Below, piece by piece: positions 1-8,996 of a stretch of 64,000 nucleotides of DNA. The position numbers and the translations under genes are program-made. Within the stretch, counting starts at the first letter, position 1. Every line of letters begins with the position of its first letter. Where the stretch lies: contig USGK01000003.1 in NCBI GenBank assembly GCA_900554175.1, positions 1 to 64,000 of the forward strand, written 5' to 3'. The notes below the pieces were generated by a model. The model saw nothing but the letters and a program-made list of their open reading frames with translations. It was not told where the DNA came from and did not search any database. This stretch comes from an uncultured Clostridium sp. (lineage in GTDB: Bacteria > Bacillota > Clostridia > TANB77 > CAG-508).

Positions 1-27
1 ATATTTTTTCCAATAATATTAATATTA

Positions 28-69
28 TCAAAATATGGGGTGTCCTTTATTTCTTATTTTTTTTCTCAT
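28..69 (-). other. window edge: 13-codon mini-ORF downstream of spoIID
   Basis: Downstream of spoIID on the minus strand there is a GGAG-type ribosome binding site and an ATG that opens only 13 codons (MRKKIRNKGHPIF) before TGA. It could be the start of a broken gene, a leader, or chance. No CGG triplet lies here, so the frameshift rule seen elsewhere does not rescue it. Nothing else is recognisable between 1 and 154. Confidence 0.2.
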
Positions 70-154
70 ATGCACTTTTCTCCTTTTACCTTTTGTTTTT
101 TAACATTATTGTATACTTTGTTATATATTTTTTCAACAAAAAATATGAATATTT

Positions 155-1187
155 TTATATCTCATTAACAGTCTTTATCTCTATATCTGTATAAAAATGC
201 TTAATAATTTCTTCTGCACTTTTCCCCTGTTTTGCTAAGCTATCTGCTCCAGTCTGACTCATCCCAACTCCATGTCCATATCCAACAACATTAAAAGTTA
301 TTTTCTCTCCATTTACTTCGATATTAAAATTAGTTGATCTTAACCCTAAAACTTGCCTTAACTTTGTCCCCGCAATTTCTACATTTCCAATTTTTACTGT
401 TCTTGCTCTTTGGCTTTGTGTATATTCTAAAATTTTTATTTCATCTTCTTTTTGTAAATCTATTTCTATTTTGGGATAACTTTCTTTTAATTTTTCTATT
501 AGTTCATCTTTTGAAAGTGTTACACTTGTATTATATCCTGAATATCCGTTCTTCTCCCGACGTTTCTACACTTTGTAAATATGGGAGGTCTTTTCCTCCC
601 CAAACATTACTTGCAGTTTCTGTTTTTCCTCCACTATTAGCATGAAAAAAAGCATCAATAGGTTCATTATTATATGTAATTATTTTTCCTTTTGTTCTAT
701 CCACAGCTTGAACAATTTTATTCCAATTCTCTTCGCCTTTATCACTTTCCCATCTTGCTAATCTTCCTTCTTTTGAAATCCATGCTTGGCAACAATTGAA
801 ATTATCACATATATCTGCTCCTTCATGTTTATTCCCTGAATTAATTATTTGGTATAATGTGTAAGTTCTCGCTACTATAGCTTGTGCTTTAAGAGCTTCT
901 AATTCATAATTTACAGGCATTTCTGCTGAAACTACACCATACAAATATTCATCAATTGGAATTTCTTCAATAGAATCACTTTCTTTATGATATAACTTTA
1001 TTGTTGCAAATTTTGTATAATCATAGTCATTTACCACATTTTCTTCATTTTGTATTTTGCTAGTTTCATTTAATGTATTTTTATTTGCAGAATTCTTTAC
1101 TCTATTTTTAGTAAAAACTGCTGGTAATATAAAAAATACAACCATTATAATAATTAAATATATAAAAATCTTTTTTAAACTTTTCAT
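155..1187 (-). CDS. spoIID: stage II sporulation protein D (SpoIID), frame broken at one CGG codon
   Basis: SpoIID is the lytic transglycosylase of the DMP complex that degrades peptidoglycan during forespore engulfment. A signal anchor spans about residues 7-24. The SpoIID/LytB domain is clear: EYLYGVVSAEMP, ALKAQAIVARTY, and near the C-terminus GYGHGVGMSQTGA. The zero frame ends at 531 after 218 residues, with the last five codons unlike the family. Skipping the C of the CGG at 546-548 gives ..SGEE-G-YSGYNTSV.. and continues to a TAA at 155-157, making a 343-residue protein of normal family length. The conserved C-terminal half is intact in the shifted frame, so this does not look like a decayed pseudogene. 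The neighbour upstream is the sigF operon. Confidence 0.85.
546..548 (-). other. CGG +1 frameshift site in spoIID
   Basis: In-frame codon 214 is CGG, preceded by GAA and followed by A. Skipping the C reads GGA (Gly) and enters the frame carrying the rest of SpoIID. Without a shift, translation stops five codons later. Confidence 0.75.
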
Positions 1188-1233
1188 AATTCAATAATTA
1201 TGCTAGAAATAATAATGTTATTCCAAATGAGTT

Positions 1234-1269
1234 AAGGTGAAATAGTTTTTATTAAAACAATTTCACCTT
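1234..1269 (-). terminator. hairpin between sigF and spoIID, possible terminator
   Basis: A long inverted repeat (AAGGTGAAAT paired with ATTTCACCTT, extended by A/T pairs) lies 35 bases after the sigF stop. It has no clear T-tract on the minus strand, so it may be an attenuator or processing structure rather than a strong intrinsic terminator. Confidence 0.4.
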
Positions 1270-1304
1270 AAAACAGCTTTGACAAGTTATAAATTTTATA
1301 TACA

Positions 1305-2034
1305 CTAACAAACTAGTTTCTCTTTCATATTTTGCAAAATCTTTTTTTCAATTCTAGAAACCTGTACTTGTGATATTCCCAGTATTTTAGCTACCTGATC
1401 TTGTGTTTTTTCTTTATAAAATCTAAGTAAAATTATCTCTTTATCCCTCTTTTCTAAATTTTCAATTAATTTATGTACAGTAATTTTATCTGTAATTAAA
1501 TTAGCTTCATCTATATTACTTGAAACTCTTTCTACTATGCTTATAGATTTATCTGTTTTATTATCTGTATATTGTGCATTTTCTAAAGAATCTATCGGAT
1601 TATTAGCTTCTAAAGCCATAGCAATTTCTTCTTTAGGAACTTTTAAAATTTTAGATATTTGCCCGTAATGTAAGCTCTTCGTTATTTTTCCTAATACTTT
1701 CTTTTTGTAATTCTTTTATTTTTATATTTAATTCCTTTAAACTTCTACTAACTTTTATTGGTCCATCATCTCTTAAAAATCTTTTTATTTCTCCCAATAT
1801 ATATGGAACTGCATATGTAGAAAGCCTCACATCAAAATCTATATTAAATCTTCGAATGGCTTTTACAAGTCCCATACATCCTATTTGATATATATCTTCT
1901 GTATCATATCCTCTACCAGTAAATCTTTTTACAATACTCCATACTAATCCTTGGTTTTCTTCGACTAATTTTGACATTTCATCTTTATCTCCATTTTGGG
2001 CTCTTTTAATAGTATTTATGTCATTTTCGTACAA
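1305..2034 (-). CDS. sigF: RNA polymerase sporulation sigma factor SigF, frame broken at one CGG codon
   Basis: Forespore-specific sigma factor, third gene of spoIIA. Region 2 is seen in ENQGLVWSIVKRF and STYAVPYILGEIKRFLRDDG. Region 4 is seen near the C-terminus as ILLRFYKEKTQDQVAKILGI followed by SQVQVSRIEKKIL. The start is a TTG preceded by an AGGGGG ribosome binding site, six bases after the SpoIIAB stop. The zero frame ends at 1651 after LTLRANI. Skipping the C of CGG 1663-1665 gives LTL-G-QISKILKVPKEEIAMALEA and joins the second half, for 242 residues (B. subtilis SigF is about 255). Without the shift the product lacks region 4 and cannot recognise the -35 element, so the shift decides whether forespore transcription happens at all. 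Confidence 0.88.
1663..1665 (-). other. CGG +1 frameshift site in sigF
   Basis: In-frame codon 124 is CGG, preceded by TTA and followed by G. A +1 shift reads GGG and fuses sigma regions 2-3 to region 4. The zero frame stops three codons after the CGG. Confidence 0.8.
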
Positions 2035-2039
2035 ATTAT

Positions 2040-2519
2040 TTACCCCCTTAGAGCTTCTTCTAAAGTGATTTGTGTCTCTTCTGGTTCTATAGATTTTATT
2101 TTTTTAGACATTGTAACTTTTGTTCCAACTCCAATTATAGATTCTACTTCTAAATTATCCATAAAACTTTCCATAATAGTAAATCCCATACCTGACCTTT
2201 CTAGATTCGGCTTAGTGGTGTAAAGCGGTTGTTTAGCCATTTCTATATTTTCTATTCCTTTTCCTGAATCTGAAATTTCTATAAAAATTTCATTATCAAC
2301 AATTTTACATGTCAATTTTATAATTCCAATTTTATTCTCATATCCATGAACTATTGAATTTGTAACAGCTTCTGAAACAGCTGTCTTTATATCTGAGATT
2401 TCTTCAATTGTTGGATCTAATTGAGACACAAAGGCAGCAACTGTAATTCTAGCAAAAGCTTCGTTATTAGCTTTACTTAGAAACTCTAATTTCATTTCAT
2501 TTTCATTTATTATGCTCAT
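2040..2519 (-). CDS. spoIIAB: anti-sigma F factor, serine kinase SpoIIAB
   Basis: GHKL-fold kinase that holds SigF inactive in the predivisional cell and mother cell and phosphorylates SpoIIAA. At 159 residues it has the usual family length. The ATP-binding N box is EAVTNSIVHGY (about residues 49-59), the G1 box is SDSGKGI and the G2 box is SGMGFTIME. It overlaps the end of spoIIAA by four bases, indicating translational coupling, and is followed directly by sigF. The frame is intact and contains no in-frame CGG. Confidence 0.95.
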   Translation of the reverse strand: MSIINENEMKLEFLSKANNEAFARITVAAFVSQLDPTIEEISDIKTAVSEAVTNSIVHGYENKIGIIKLTCKIVDNEIFIEISDSGKGIENIEMAKQPLYTTKPNLERSGMGFTIMESFMDNLEVESIIGVGTKVTMSKKIKSIEPEETQITLEEALRG

Positions 2520-2872
2520 ATTTTGCTTACCTCCTTTTTCTTTAAACTAAATAGGATGTCACTATATTCTGTTTCTGGAATTATTTTTAAAACACCACTC
2601 ATTTCGAAAATTTTTCTTACTCCTTCTGATAAATTTGAAAGTTCCATTTTTCCTCCTAGCATTGAAACTTCTTTATATCTTCCAATTACCATACCTATTC
2701 CACTACTGTCCATAAAAGTAACACGATCAAAATCAAATATAACTTTTCTAGGCATATATCTTTCAATTTCATAATCTGCTCTCCTCCTTATCTTCTGAAC
2801 ACTACAATCGTCAATTTCATCTGTTATTTTAAAAACCAACAACTTGTCCTCTAAATAATATGTACTTTCCAT
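2516..2872 (-). CDS. spoIIAA: anti-sigma F factor antagonist SpoIIAA
   Basis: STAS-domain protein that releases SigF by binding SpoIIAB when dephosphorylated. It has 118 residues. The phosphorylation loop reads FMDSSGIGMVIGRYK, with the conserved serine in DSSG near residue 56. First gene of the spoIIAA-spoIIAB-sigF operon; a strong AGGAGG ribosome binding site precedes its ATG. In B. subtilis this operon is read by SigH. I could not identify a convincing SigH promoter in the 116 bases upstream. Confidence 0.95.
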   Translation of the reverse strand: MESTYYLEDKLLVFKITDEIDDCSVQKIRRRADYEIERYMPRKVIFDFDRVTFMDSSGIGMVIGRYKEVSMLGGKMELSNLSEGVRKIFEMSGVLKIIPETEYSDILFSLKKKEVSKI

Positions 2873-2988
2873 AAATCCTCCTTCTTCTTTTGATTATGGA
2901 TAGATTGTACACCTTTGAAATTGAAAAACCTGTCGAAATATAGAATAGAGCAAATTTTTTTATATACAAATTTAGACAAAAAATATAT

Positions 2989-3887
2989 CTAGAAATTAAT
3001 ATCCCAATCTGGTACATATTCTTCTTCATGTTCACCTAAATCTTGAATGTATCCATTTTCTAACTCTAATTTAAATAAATAATTCTCAACCTCTTCATAC
3101 TCATCTTTAGTAATTTTTCGATTAATTTCATTAAATTCTCTAGCCTTATATGTTGGAAAATACTGTGCCATTACACTGACCAAGACATCTTTTGGCATAT
3201 TTTCATTTATCCATTTTAAGACCTTTTTGCTATTTTCTACTTCATGTGGTAAAATTAAATGTCTTATTATCATTCCGCTTCTTCATAACTCCTCTTTCAT
3301 CAAATTCTGCATTTTGTACCTGAGAATACATTTCCTTTATAGCTTCTGTTGCAATTTCAAAATAATTATCTACTTTTGAATATTTTTTTGCCAAATCATT
3401 GAAAAAATACTTTAAATCAGGTAAGTATATATTCACATATCCATTTAGTTTTTTTATAGTTTCTATATTTTCATATCCGTTTGAATTGTAGACTATGGGT
3501 AATTTAAGACCTCCGCTTTCTTGCTATTTTGATAGCTTCTATTATTTGTGGTACATAACTTGTAGGTGTTACTAAATTAATATTTTCTACTTTTCTAGCT
3601 TGTTGTTCTAAAAATATTTCAGCAAGTCTTTCTACGGAAATTTCTTTTCCTTTTCCTTCTTGACTTATTTCATAGTTTTGACAAAAAACACAATTCAAAT
3701 TGCAATTAGAAAAAAATACTGTTCCAGAACCATTTTCCCCACTAATACATGGTTCTTCAAAATCATGTATCGATACTTTAGCTAATTTTATTGTATTTTT
3801 TGATTTACATCTACCAATTATTTCTTTATTTCGATTAACTCTGCATTTATGCGGACATATTTCACACTTTTCCAATTCTTTTAACAT
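2989..3887 (-). CDS. PflX-like radical SAM protein, frame broken at two CGG codons
   Basis: COG1313-type radical SAM protein related to pyruvate formate-lyase activating enzymes. It has an N-terminal cysteine motif (CEICPHKCRVNR), a radical SAM CX3CX2C cluster site (CNLNCVFC) and the family C-terminal half (PIVYNSNGYE, YLPDLKYF, IIRHLILP). The ATG at 3887 is preferred over the GTG at 3902 because GGAGG sits eight bases upstream. The gene appears as three pieces. Shifting +1 at CGG 3513-3515 gives ..ARK-G-GLKLPIVYNSNGYE. Shifting +1 at CGG 3275-3277 gives ..VMKK-G-MIIRHLILP. The joined product has 298 residues, normal for the family. The second added Gly falls where homologues carry the glycine of an R-G-L-I-I-R-H-L-like stretch. 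The target protein is unknown. Confidence 0.8.
3275..3277 (-). other. CGG +1 frameshift site 2 in the pflX-like gene
   Basis: The CGG is preceded by AAG and followed by A. Skipping C reads GGA and enters the frame MIIRHLILPHEVE, a family-typical stretch. The zero frame runs ten more unrelated codons to a stop. Confidence 0.8.
3513..3515 (-). other. CGG +1 frameshift site 1 in the pflX-like gene
   Basis: The CGG is preceded by AAG and followed by A. Skipping C reads GGA and continues as GLKLPIVYNSNGYE. The zero frame stops two codons after the CGG. Confidence 0.8.
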
Positions 3888-3934
3888 TTTATTTGCCTCC
3901 ACTTCATTTTAAAAATGAATAAATTATAATATAA

Positions 3935-3964
3935 AAAAGCTGTGCAAATTTTAGCACAGCCCCT
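3935..3964 (-). terminator. intrinsic terminator of the remA-rpoZ-gmk operon
   Basis: Seven-pair GC-rich stem GCTGTGC/GCACAGC with an eight-base loop, followed on the minus strand by TTTTTT. It lies about 20 bases after the gmk stop. Confidence 0.85.
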
Positions 3965-3982
3965 ATTTTATGAATCTACAAT

Positions 3983-4558
3983 TTAAAATTCTTCATTTTT
4001 TAAATTGTATTCATTATTTATTATAGACATAATTATTTGTACTGTTTTTTCCAAATCGTTGTTTTTTAAAACATAATCATATAAAGAAATCCTTGATTCT
4101 TCATAATCAAATCTATTTAATCTTAAAATAACCTCTTCAGGACTTGGTTTATCTATTCTTTCTTCCAATCTTCTTTTTAGTTCTTCTTTTGGAACTCTTA
4201 AAAATATTGTTATAATTTTAGTATCATTTTTTAAAAGATCTATCAAATTTTGTGTTCCATTTACATCTATATCTTTAACTATTATCTTACCATTTTTTAT
4301 TTTTTCATTAAGTAAAGTTTTGGATGTTCCATAATAATTGTTATGGTGAATATCATATTCATAGAACTCACCATTTTCAATCATCTTTTCAAACTCTTCT
4401 TTACTTACAAAATTATATGTTTTCCCTTCTACATCTCCAGGTCTTTGAGGTCTTGACGTATACGAAGGTAATGATTCTACATTTTCCATTCTCTTTATTA
4501 ATTCTTTTTTTATTGTATCTTTTCCTGCACCTGCAACTCCTGATAATATTACTAACAT
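3983..4558 (-). CDS. gmk: guanylate kinase
   Basis: Phosphorylates GMP to GDP with ATP. It has 191 residues. The P-loop is GVAGAGKDT, slightly unlike the usual GPSGxGK but functional in form. GMP-binding features follow: the SYTSRPQRPGDVEGKTYNFV block (about residues 36-55) and the GEFYEYDIHHNNYYGTSK block. The gene ends a remA-rpoZ-gmk operon, closed by an intrinsic terminator. Confidence 0.95.
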   Translation of the reverse strand: MLVILSGVAGAGKDTIKKELIKRMENVESLPSYTSRPQRPGDVEGKTYNFVSKEEFEKMIENGEFYEYDIHHNNYYGTSKTLLNEKIKNGKIIVKDIDVNGTQNLIDLLKNDTKIITIFLRVPKEELKRRLEERIDKPSPEEVILRLNRFDYEESRISLYDYVLKNNDLEKTVQIIMSIINNEYNLKNEEF

Positions 4559-4575
4559 CCTAACTCTCCCTTTAA

Positions 4576-4815
4576 TTATTGATTATCATTATCATCAAAA
4601 CAATCTTCAACTTCATTATCTTCATCTTTGCAAATTACAACTTTATTTTCTGCAATCTCATTTGCTGCAAGTGTAACTGGTGATTCCTCATCAACATCTG
4701 TCATTGGTTCATCTCCATTTGCTATTTGTCTAGCTCTTTTTGATGTAGCAATAACTAATGCATATCTATTTTCTGCATGTTTTAGTAATTCTTTAACTGT
4801 TGGTTTTTCTATCAT
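4576..4815 (-). CDS. rpoZ: DNA-directed RNA polymerase subunit omega
   Basis: Small polymerase assembly subunit of 79 residues. The omega signature is NRYALVIATSKRARQIA (residues 16-32), followed by NEIAENKVVI. The C-terminal tail is strongly acidic (DEDNEVEDCFDDNDNQ). It sits one base after the remA stop and 17 bases before gmk. The remA-rpoZ-gmk order swaps the last two genes relative to B. subtilis remA-gmk-rpoZ. Confidence 0.92.
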   Translation of the reverse strand: MIEKPTVKELLKHAENRYALVIATSKRARQIANGDEPMTDVDEESPVTLAANEIAENKVVICKDEDNEVEDCFDDNDNQ

Positions 4816-4816
4816 A

Positions 4817-5077
4817 CTAATCCTCCTTCTCTTCTACAATAATATCTTTTTCTAGCCTTGCACCTATTGTCTCTGGTTGGACAGCTGATAAAATAATTTT
4901 GTTCGAGTCTGTTATTATTACAGCTCTTGTTCTTCTTCCACATGTTGCATCAACTGCTGTTCTACTTTCTTTAGCTTCTTGTATCATTCTTTTTATTGGA
5001 GCAGATTCTGGACTTATTATAGCAATTATTCTATCAGTAGCTACAATGTTTCCGAATCCAATATTTAGTAATTTCAT
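4817..5077 (-). CDS. remA: RemA-family extracellular matrix regulator (DUF370)
   Basis: 86-residue protein of the RemA/DUF370 family. In B. subtilis RemA is a DNA-binding activator of matrix and osmoprotection genes. The conserved blocks are IGFGNIVATDRIIAIISPES, KRMIQEAKE and the TCGRRTRAVIITDS segment. First gene of the remA-rpoZ-gmk operon. The role in this organism is inferred from the family only. Confidence 0.9.
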   Translation of the reverse strand: MKLLNIGFGNIVATDRIIAIISPESAPIKRMIQEAKESRTAVDATCGRRTRAVIITDSNKIILSAVQPETIGARLEKDIIVEEKED

Positions 5078-5156
5078 ACAATTCCACCATCCTTTTTATT
5101 TAATATATCTATTTTACTACTTTTTTCTTTGAAAGTCTAGTGTTTTTAGCTAATTT

Positions 5157-6305
5157 CTATATTTTTCTTAAGAATGCGTTTTTTGGTCCAAATATGCATG
5201 GGCTTGTACATCTAAATCTTGGAAATGTACATCTTGCACCTTTTGAATATGGTAATAAATATTCATATACTTCTGTATTAGTATTTTTTGTTTCTTCTAA
5301 ATATTTACTCATTGTTTCTCTTGTTTGATTCATTATTTCAAGTTGTGCTGCCCCACATAAACGTTCTGTACATTTTAATACAAAGTTTTCTACAGTTCCT
5401 CTTTCGTTTATTTTAATAAGCATTCCTTGTGGGAAATTTTCTTCTAAAGATTTTATATCCTTTTTCCATTCTTCTTCCCATTTAGTTCCTTTAATTATTG
5501 GAGGCACAAAAAACTGATTTTCTTCTAAAAAGCTTATTTCATAGCTTAAAGTTCTGTGTCTTTGAGCTTGTGCAAATTCCGAAAATGTTGCTAAATATGT
5601 TGTACAATAATTTTCTCCAAATTCTTCTTTTCTTTCTCTTTTAGCAAAAAATGAAAATTCCCTATTCTTTAGATCTGCATCTAGTCCTTCAACTTTTATA
5701 TTTGGTAGTTGACTTAAAAATTCCTCCAAGACTTTTTTTAATTTTATATCGAATTTTGAATTTTTATTCTCATCTTTTATATAATTTTCGCAAAAGTGAA
5801 TTATATAATTTAATTGACAAAAATTTGTAGTGTATTCCATAACTGTTGCTGGTGTAAATACACTTATTAAATATCTTGCATTTTCTTGTGCTAATTTTTT
5901 TATTTTCTTTTCGTCAAATTCAGGATATTTATCTGAAATAATTTTTTGATATTTTTCTATCCATTTTTCATATAATTCTTTTTCATCATCTGATGGTTGC
6001 ATTACAGTATATCTTGCTGATTTTTCTGATGTATTATATACTTTTTCATTGTTTAGTATCATTGCAAGTATTTTTGGAACACCTTCTAATAATAAATTAT
6101 AATGTGGATGTCCAAACACACTATGATGTCCTGACTTTATAGTTCTTTCAACTCTCTTTTTAGTTTTTTCTTCTCCTTCTAAAAATAATTTTTCAGCATT
6201 ATCTGGTAAATAGCATATTCCTGCTGATTTTCCAGAAAAATCTAATGCCTCTTCTTTTGGTAGTTCATATCCTATTTTTGTTGAAGCTAGTACTTTTATT
6301 TTCAT
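5157..6305 (-). CDS. thyX: FAD-dependent thymidylate synthase ThyX
   Basis: Makes dTMP from dUMP using FAD and methylenetetrahydrofolate. The ThyX signature RHRxxS is present as QRHRTLSYEIS near residue 245, and the substrate loop as ERLCGAAQLEI near residue 315. N-terminal SGHHSVFGHPHYNLLLEGVP matches the family's GHxSxxEH-type helix. At 382 residues it is longer than the 220-250 residue classical ThyX and resembles the large forms seen in some Clostridia. No thyA is visible in the window. A consensus promoter lies just upstream. Confidence 0.9.
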   Translation of the reverse strand: MKIKVLASTKIGYELPKEEALDFSGKSAGICYLPDNAEKLFLEGEEKTKKRVERTIKSGHHSVFGHPHYNLLLEGVPKILAMILNNEKVYNTSEKSARYTVMQPSDDEKELYEKWIEKYQKIISDKYPEFDEKKIKKLAQENARYLISVFTPATVMEYTTNFCQLNYIIHFCENYIKDENKNSKFDIKLKKVLEEFLSQLPNIKVEGLDADLKNREFSFFAKRERKEEFGENYCTTYLATFSEFAQAQRHRTLSYEISFLEENQFFVPPIIKGTKWEEEWKKDIKSLEENFPQGMLIKINERGTVENFVLKCTERLCGAAQLEIMNQTRETMSKYLEETKNTNTEVYEYLLPYSKGARCTFPRFRCTSPCIFGPKNAFLRKI

Positions 6306-6335
6306 ATCTAATTCAATTCCTTTCTCATTTGTTTT

Positions 6336-6364
6336 ATATTATCACATTAATTTTTATTGTGCAA
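6336..6364 (-). promoter_or_regulatory. housekeeping promoter of thyX
   Basis: On the minus strand TTGCAC, 17 bases, TAATAT, ending about 30 bases before the thyX start. It immediately follows the end of mtaB. Confidence 0.6.
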
Positions 6365-6373
6365 TATAAAAAA

Positions 6374-7658
6374 CTATCTAATTACAAATTCTGAATCTTC
6401 TCCGTATCTTAACTTTAAAAATTTGATATGGTTTGATTTTGGGATTATTAGACTTAACCATCATATAATTAGTGGTATGTCCCACAAAATATTCTCCTTC
6501 TTTTTCCTCAAATAAAACTTCTACTTCTTTGCCATTATATAATTTATTGTATTCTTCTTGATTTTTATTAGAAAGTTCTATTAAAAGCTTGCTTCTTTTT
6601 TCCTGAATAGTACCATCAACCTGATTTTTCATTGTAGCTGCAGGCGTTCCATCTCTTTTTGAATATTTAAATACATGCATTTTATAAAATTTTATTTCTG
6701 ACAAAAAGTTATATGTTTCATTAAATTCTTTTTCAGTTTCTCCCGGAAATCCCACAATTATATCTGTCGTTAAATTTACATTTTTAAAATATTTTCTTAA
6801 AATTTTAACCACTTCTTTAAATTCCTCAGTTGTATAATGTCTATTCATTCTTTTTAAAGTTTCATCACATCCACTTTGTAAAGATAAGTGGAAATGATCA
6901 CATATTTTATCAAGTTTTGATAGTCTTTTAGCAAACTCTTCTGTAACAATTGTTGGTTCTAAAGAACCTAATCTAATTCTTTTCAATCCTTCTATTTGAT
7001 TTAATTCTTCCAAAAGGTCTATAAGAAAGTAATTTCCAAAATCTTTTCCATAAGACGCAATATGTATTCCTGTAATAACTACTTCTTTTATTCCTTCTTT
7101 AACAATTTCAGTAACCTCTTTTATTATACTATCTTTATTTCTGCTTCTAATTCTTCCTCTTGCATAAGGAATCAAACAATATGTACAAAAATTGTTACAT
7201 CCATCTTGAATTTTTATACTAGCTCTCGCCTTTTCTGTAAAAGTTGTAGGACCAAAATCTGTAAATTCCTTTTGAGTTGATATATCAGATACATTTGCAA
7301 TCTTTTTATGATTTTCGAAAAATTCATTTACAAATTTTGTAATATCTTTTTTCTCTGTATTTCCTAAAACTAAGTCAATTTCTTCCATCTCCTCGAGTTT
7401 TTCTTTTGCAACTTGTGCATAGCACCCTACTGCAATAACAATTGTATCTTTATTTTCTTCTTTTACTTTTCTAAGCATTTGCCTTGATTTTCTATCTGAC
7501 ATATTAGTTACTGTACATGTATTTACAATTGCAATATCCGGTTTTTGATTAATTTCAACAACTTCAAATCCATCTTCTATTAATTTTTGAGCCATTGCGT
7601 TTGATTCATATTGATTTACTTTGCATCCTAATGTTATAAATGCAACTCTTTTTCTCAT
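6374..7658 (-). CDS. mtaB: tRNA t6A37 methylthiotransferase MtaB, C-terminus changed by a CGG codon
   Basis: Radical SAM enzyme that converts t6A37 to ms2t6A37 in tRNA. N-terminal UPF0004 domain (ITLGCKVNQYESNAM, VNTCTVTNMSDRKSRQ), the radical SAM motif CNNFCTYCLIPYARGR near residue 156, and a C-terminal TRAM domain from about residue 365. The plain frame ends IRRRFRICN at 6378. A +1 shift at CGG 6402-6404 instead gives ..KVKI-G-EDSEFVIR and stops at 6374, 427 residues. The acidic and hydrophobic shifted end looks more like a TRAM-domain end than the arginine-rich zero-frame end, so I prefer the shifted form. Both ends are short, so activity may not depend on it. Confidence 0.9.
6402..6404 (-). 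other. CGG +1 frameshift site in mtaB
   Basis: In-frame codon 419 is CGG, preceded by ATA and followed by A. Skipping C reads GGA and gives a nine-residue tail, GEDSEFVIR. The zero frame gives RRRFRICN. This is the weakest of the eight sites because both frames stop within 30 bases. Confidence 0.55.
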
Positions 7659-7700
7659 ATTTACTCTCCATTTCTTTCAAAAAGCATAGATAAAGATTAT

Positions 7701-8954
7701 CTATCTAGTCATTTCTTGTATAGCTTTTAAAATTCCCATTTTTCCATATTCGTAAGTTAATCCACCCTGCATATATGCAATATATGGTGGTCTTATTGGT
7801 CCATCACAACTTAGTTCAATTGTAGAACCTTCTGTAAATGTTCCTGCTGCCATTATTACTTCATCATCATATCCTCCCATTGGACTTGGCACAGGAACAA
7901 CAAAAGAATCTATTGGAGAACCTTTTTGTATTCCCTGACAAAACTTTATTAGTTTTTCTTTGTCTTTTAAAATTATACATTGAACAATATCTGCTCTTGG
8001 TTCATCATATTTTGGTGTTACTTCATATCCTAAATCTTCTAACATTTTACTTGCATAAATCATTGATTTTAAAGTATTTTTTACAACTGAAGGTGCAAAA
8101 AATAATCCTTTTAGAAAATTTGTATTTTGACCTAATGATGGTCCTATCTCTTTTCCTATTCCTGGAGATGTTAATCTTTCTGCACATAATTCAATTAGTT
8201 CTTTCTTTCCAACTATATATGCACCACTTGTAGCAATTCCAGCTCCTAAATTTTTCATAAGTGATCCCACTGCAATATCTGCTCCAATTTCAATCGGTTC
8301 TTTTTCTTGAACAAATTCTCCATAGCAATTATCAACCATTATTATAACTTCTTTATTAACTTCACGAATTTTTGAAATTATTCTTTCAATTTTTTCAATT
8401 CTTAAACTTTTTCTTGTAGAATACCCTATTGATCTTTGTATTTCTACAAGTTTAATATCTTTTTTAGATAATCTCTCGCAGATAGCTTCTTCATTAAATT
8501 CATTATCCACTAAATCAATCTGTTCATAGCCTATATTGAAAGATTTTAAAGAACTTTTACTTGGATTTTCTCCTAAACCTATTACAGTTTGTAAAGTGTC
8601 ATATGGGAGTCCTGTTATACTAAGCATTTTTTCCCCTGGTCTTAGCATTGCAGAAAGCGTTATTGCTAAAGCGTGTGTTCCTGAAATTAATTGGCTTCTA
8701 ACCAATGAATCTTCAGCCTTAAAGACATTAGCATAAATTTCTTCAATTTTATTTCTACCCACTTCATCTATTCCATAACCTGTTGAGGTATTTAAATGCA
8801 TTTCAGATAATCCACAATTTTGCATTGCAGATAATACTTTTAGACTATTCCTTTCACATATTTTATCTAAATTTTCAAAAATAGGTTTTAACTCTTCTTC
8901 AACTTTATTTGATAAACTTTCTATTTCTTTACTTATTCCAAACTCTTCGTACAA
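7701..8954 (-). CDS. methionine gamma-lyase-like PLP protein (aluminium resistance/YnbB family)
   Basis: 417-residue pyridoxal-phosphate protein of the YnbB/aluminium resistance family, fold-type I. The PLP lysine is in VGSLMKNLGAGIATSGAYIVG, around residue 236. The N-terminal stretch TSTGYGIDEVGRNKIEEIYA and the SQLISGTHALAITLSAMLRP segment are typical. These genes often sit near miaA or hfq in Bacillota; here it lies between mtaB and a U32 protein. The physiological substrate is not known for the family. Confidence 0.85.
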   Translation of the reverse strand: MYEEFGISKEIESLSNKVEEELKPIFENLDKICERNSLKVLSAMQNCGLSEMHLNTSTGYGIDEVGRNKIEEIYANVFKAEDSLVRSQLISGTHALAITLSAMLRPGEKMLSITGLPYDTLQTVIGLGENPSKSSLKSFNIGYEQIDLVDNEFNEEAICERLSKKDIKLVEIQRSIGYSTRKSLRIEKIERIISKIREVNKEVIIMVDNCYGEFVQEKEPIEIGADIAVGSLMKNLGAGIATSGAYIVGKKELIELCAERLTSPGIGKEIGPSLGQNTNFLKGLFFAPSVVKNTLKSMIYASKMLEDLGYEVTPKYDEPRADIVQCIILKDKEKLIKFCQGIQKGSPIDSFVVPVPSPMGGYDDEVIMAAGTFTEGSTIELSCDGPIRPPYIAYMQGGLTYEYGKMGILKAIQEMTR

Positions 8955-8996
8955 TTTAGTTCTTTCCTTTCGTTTTATTTATATATATTTATTTGT

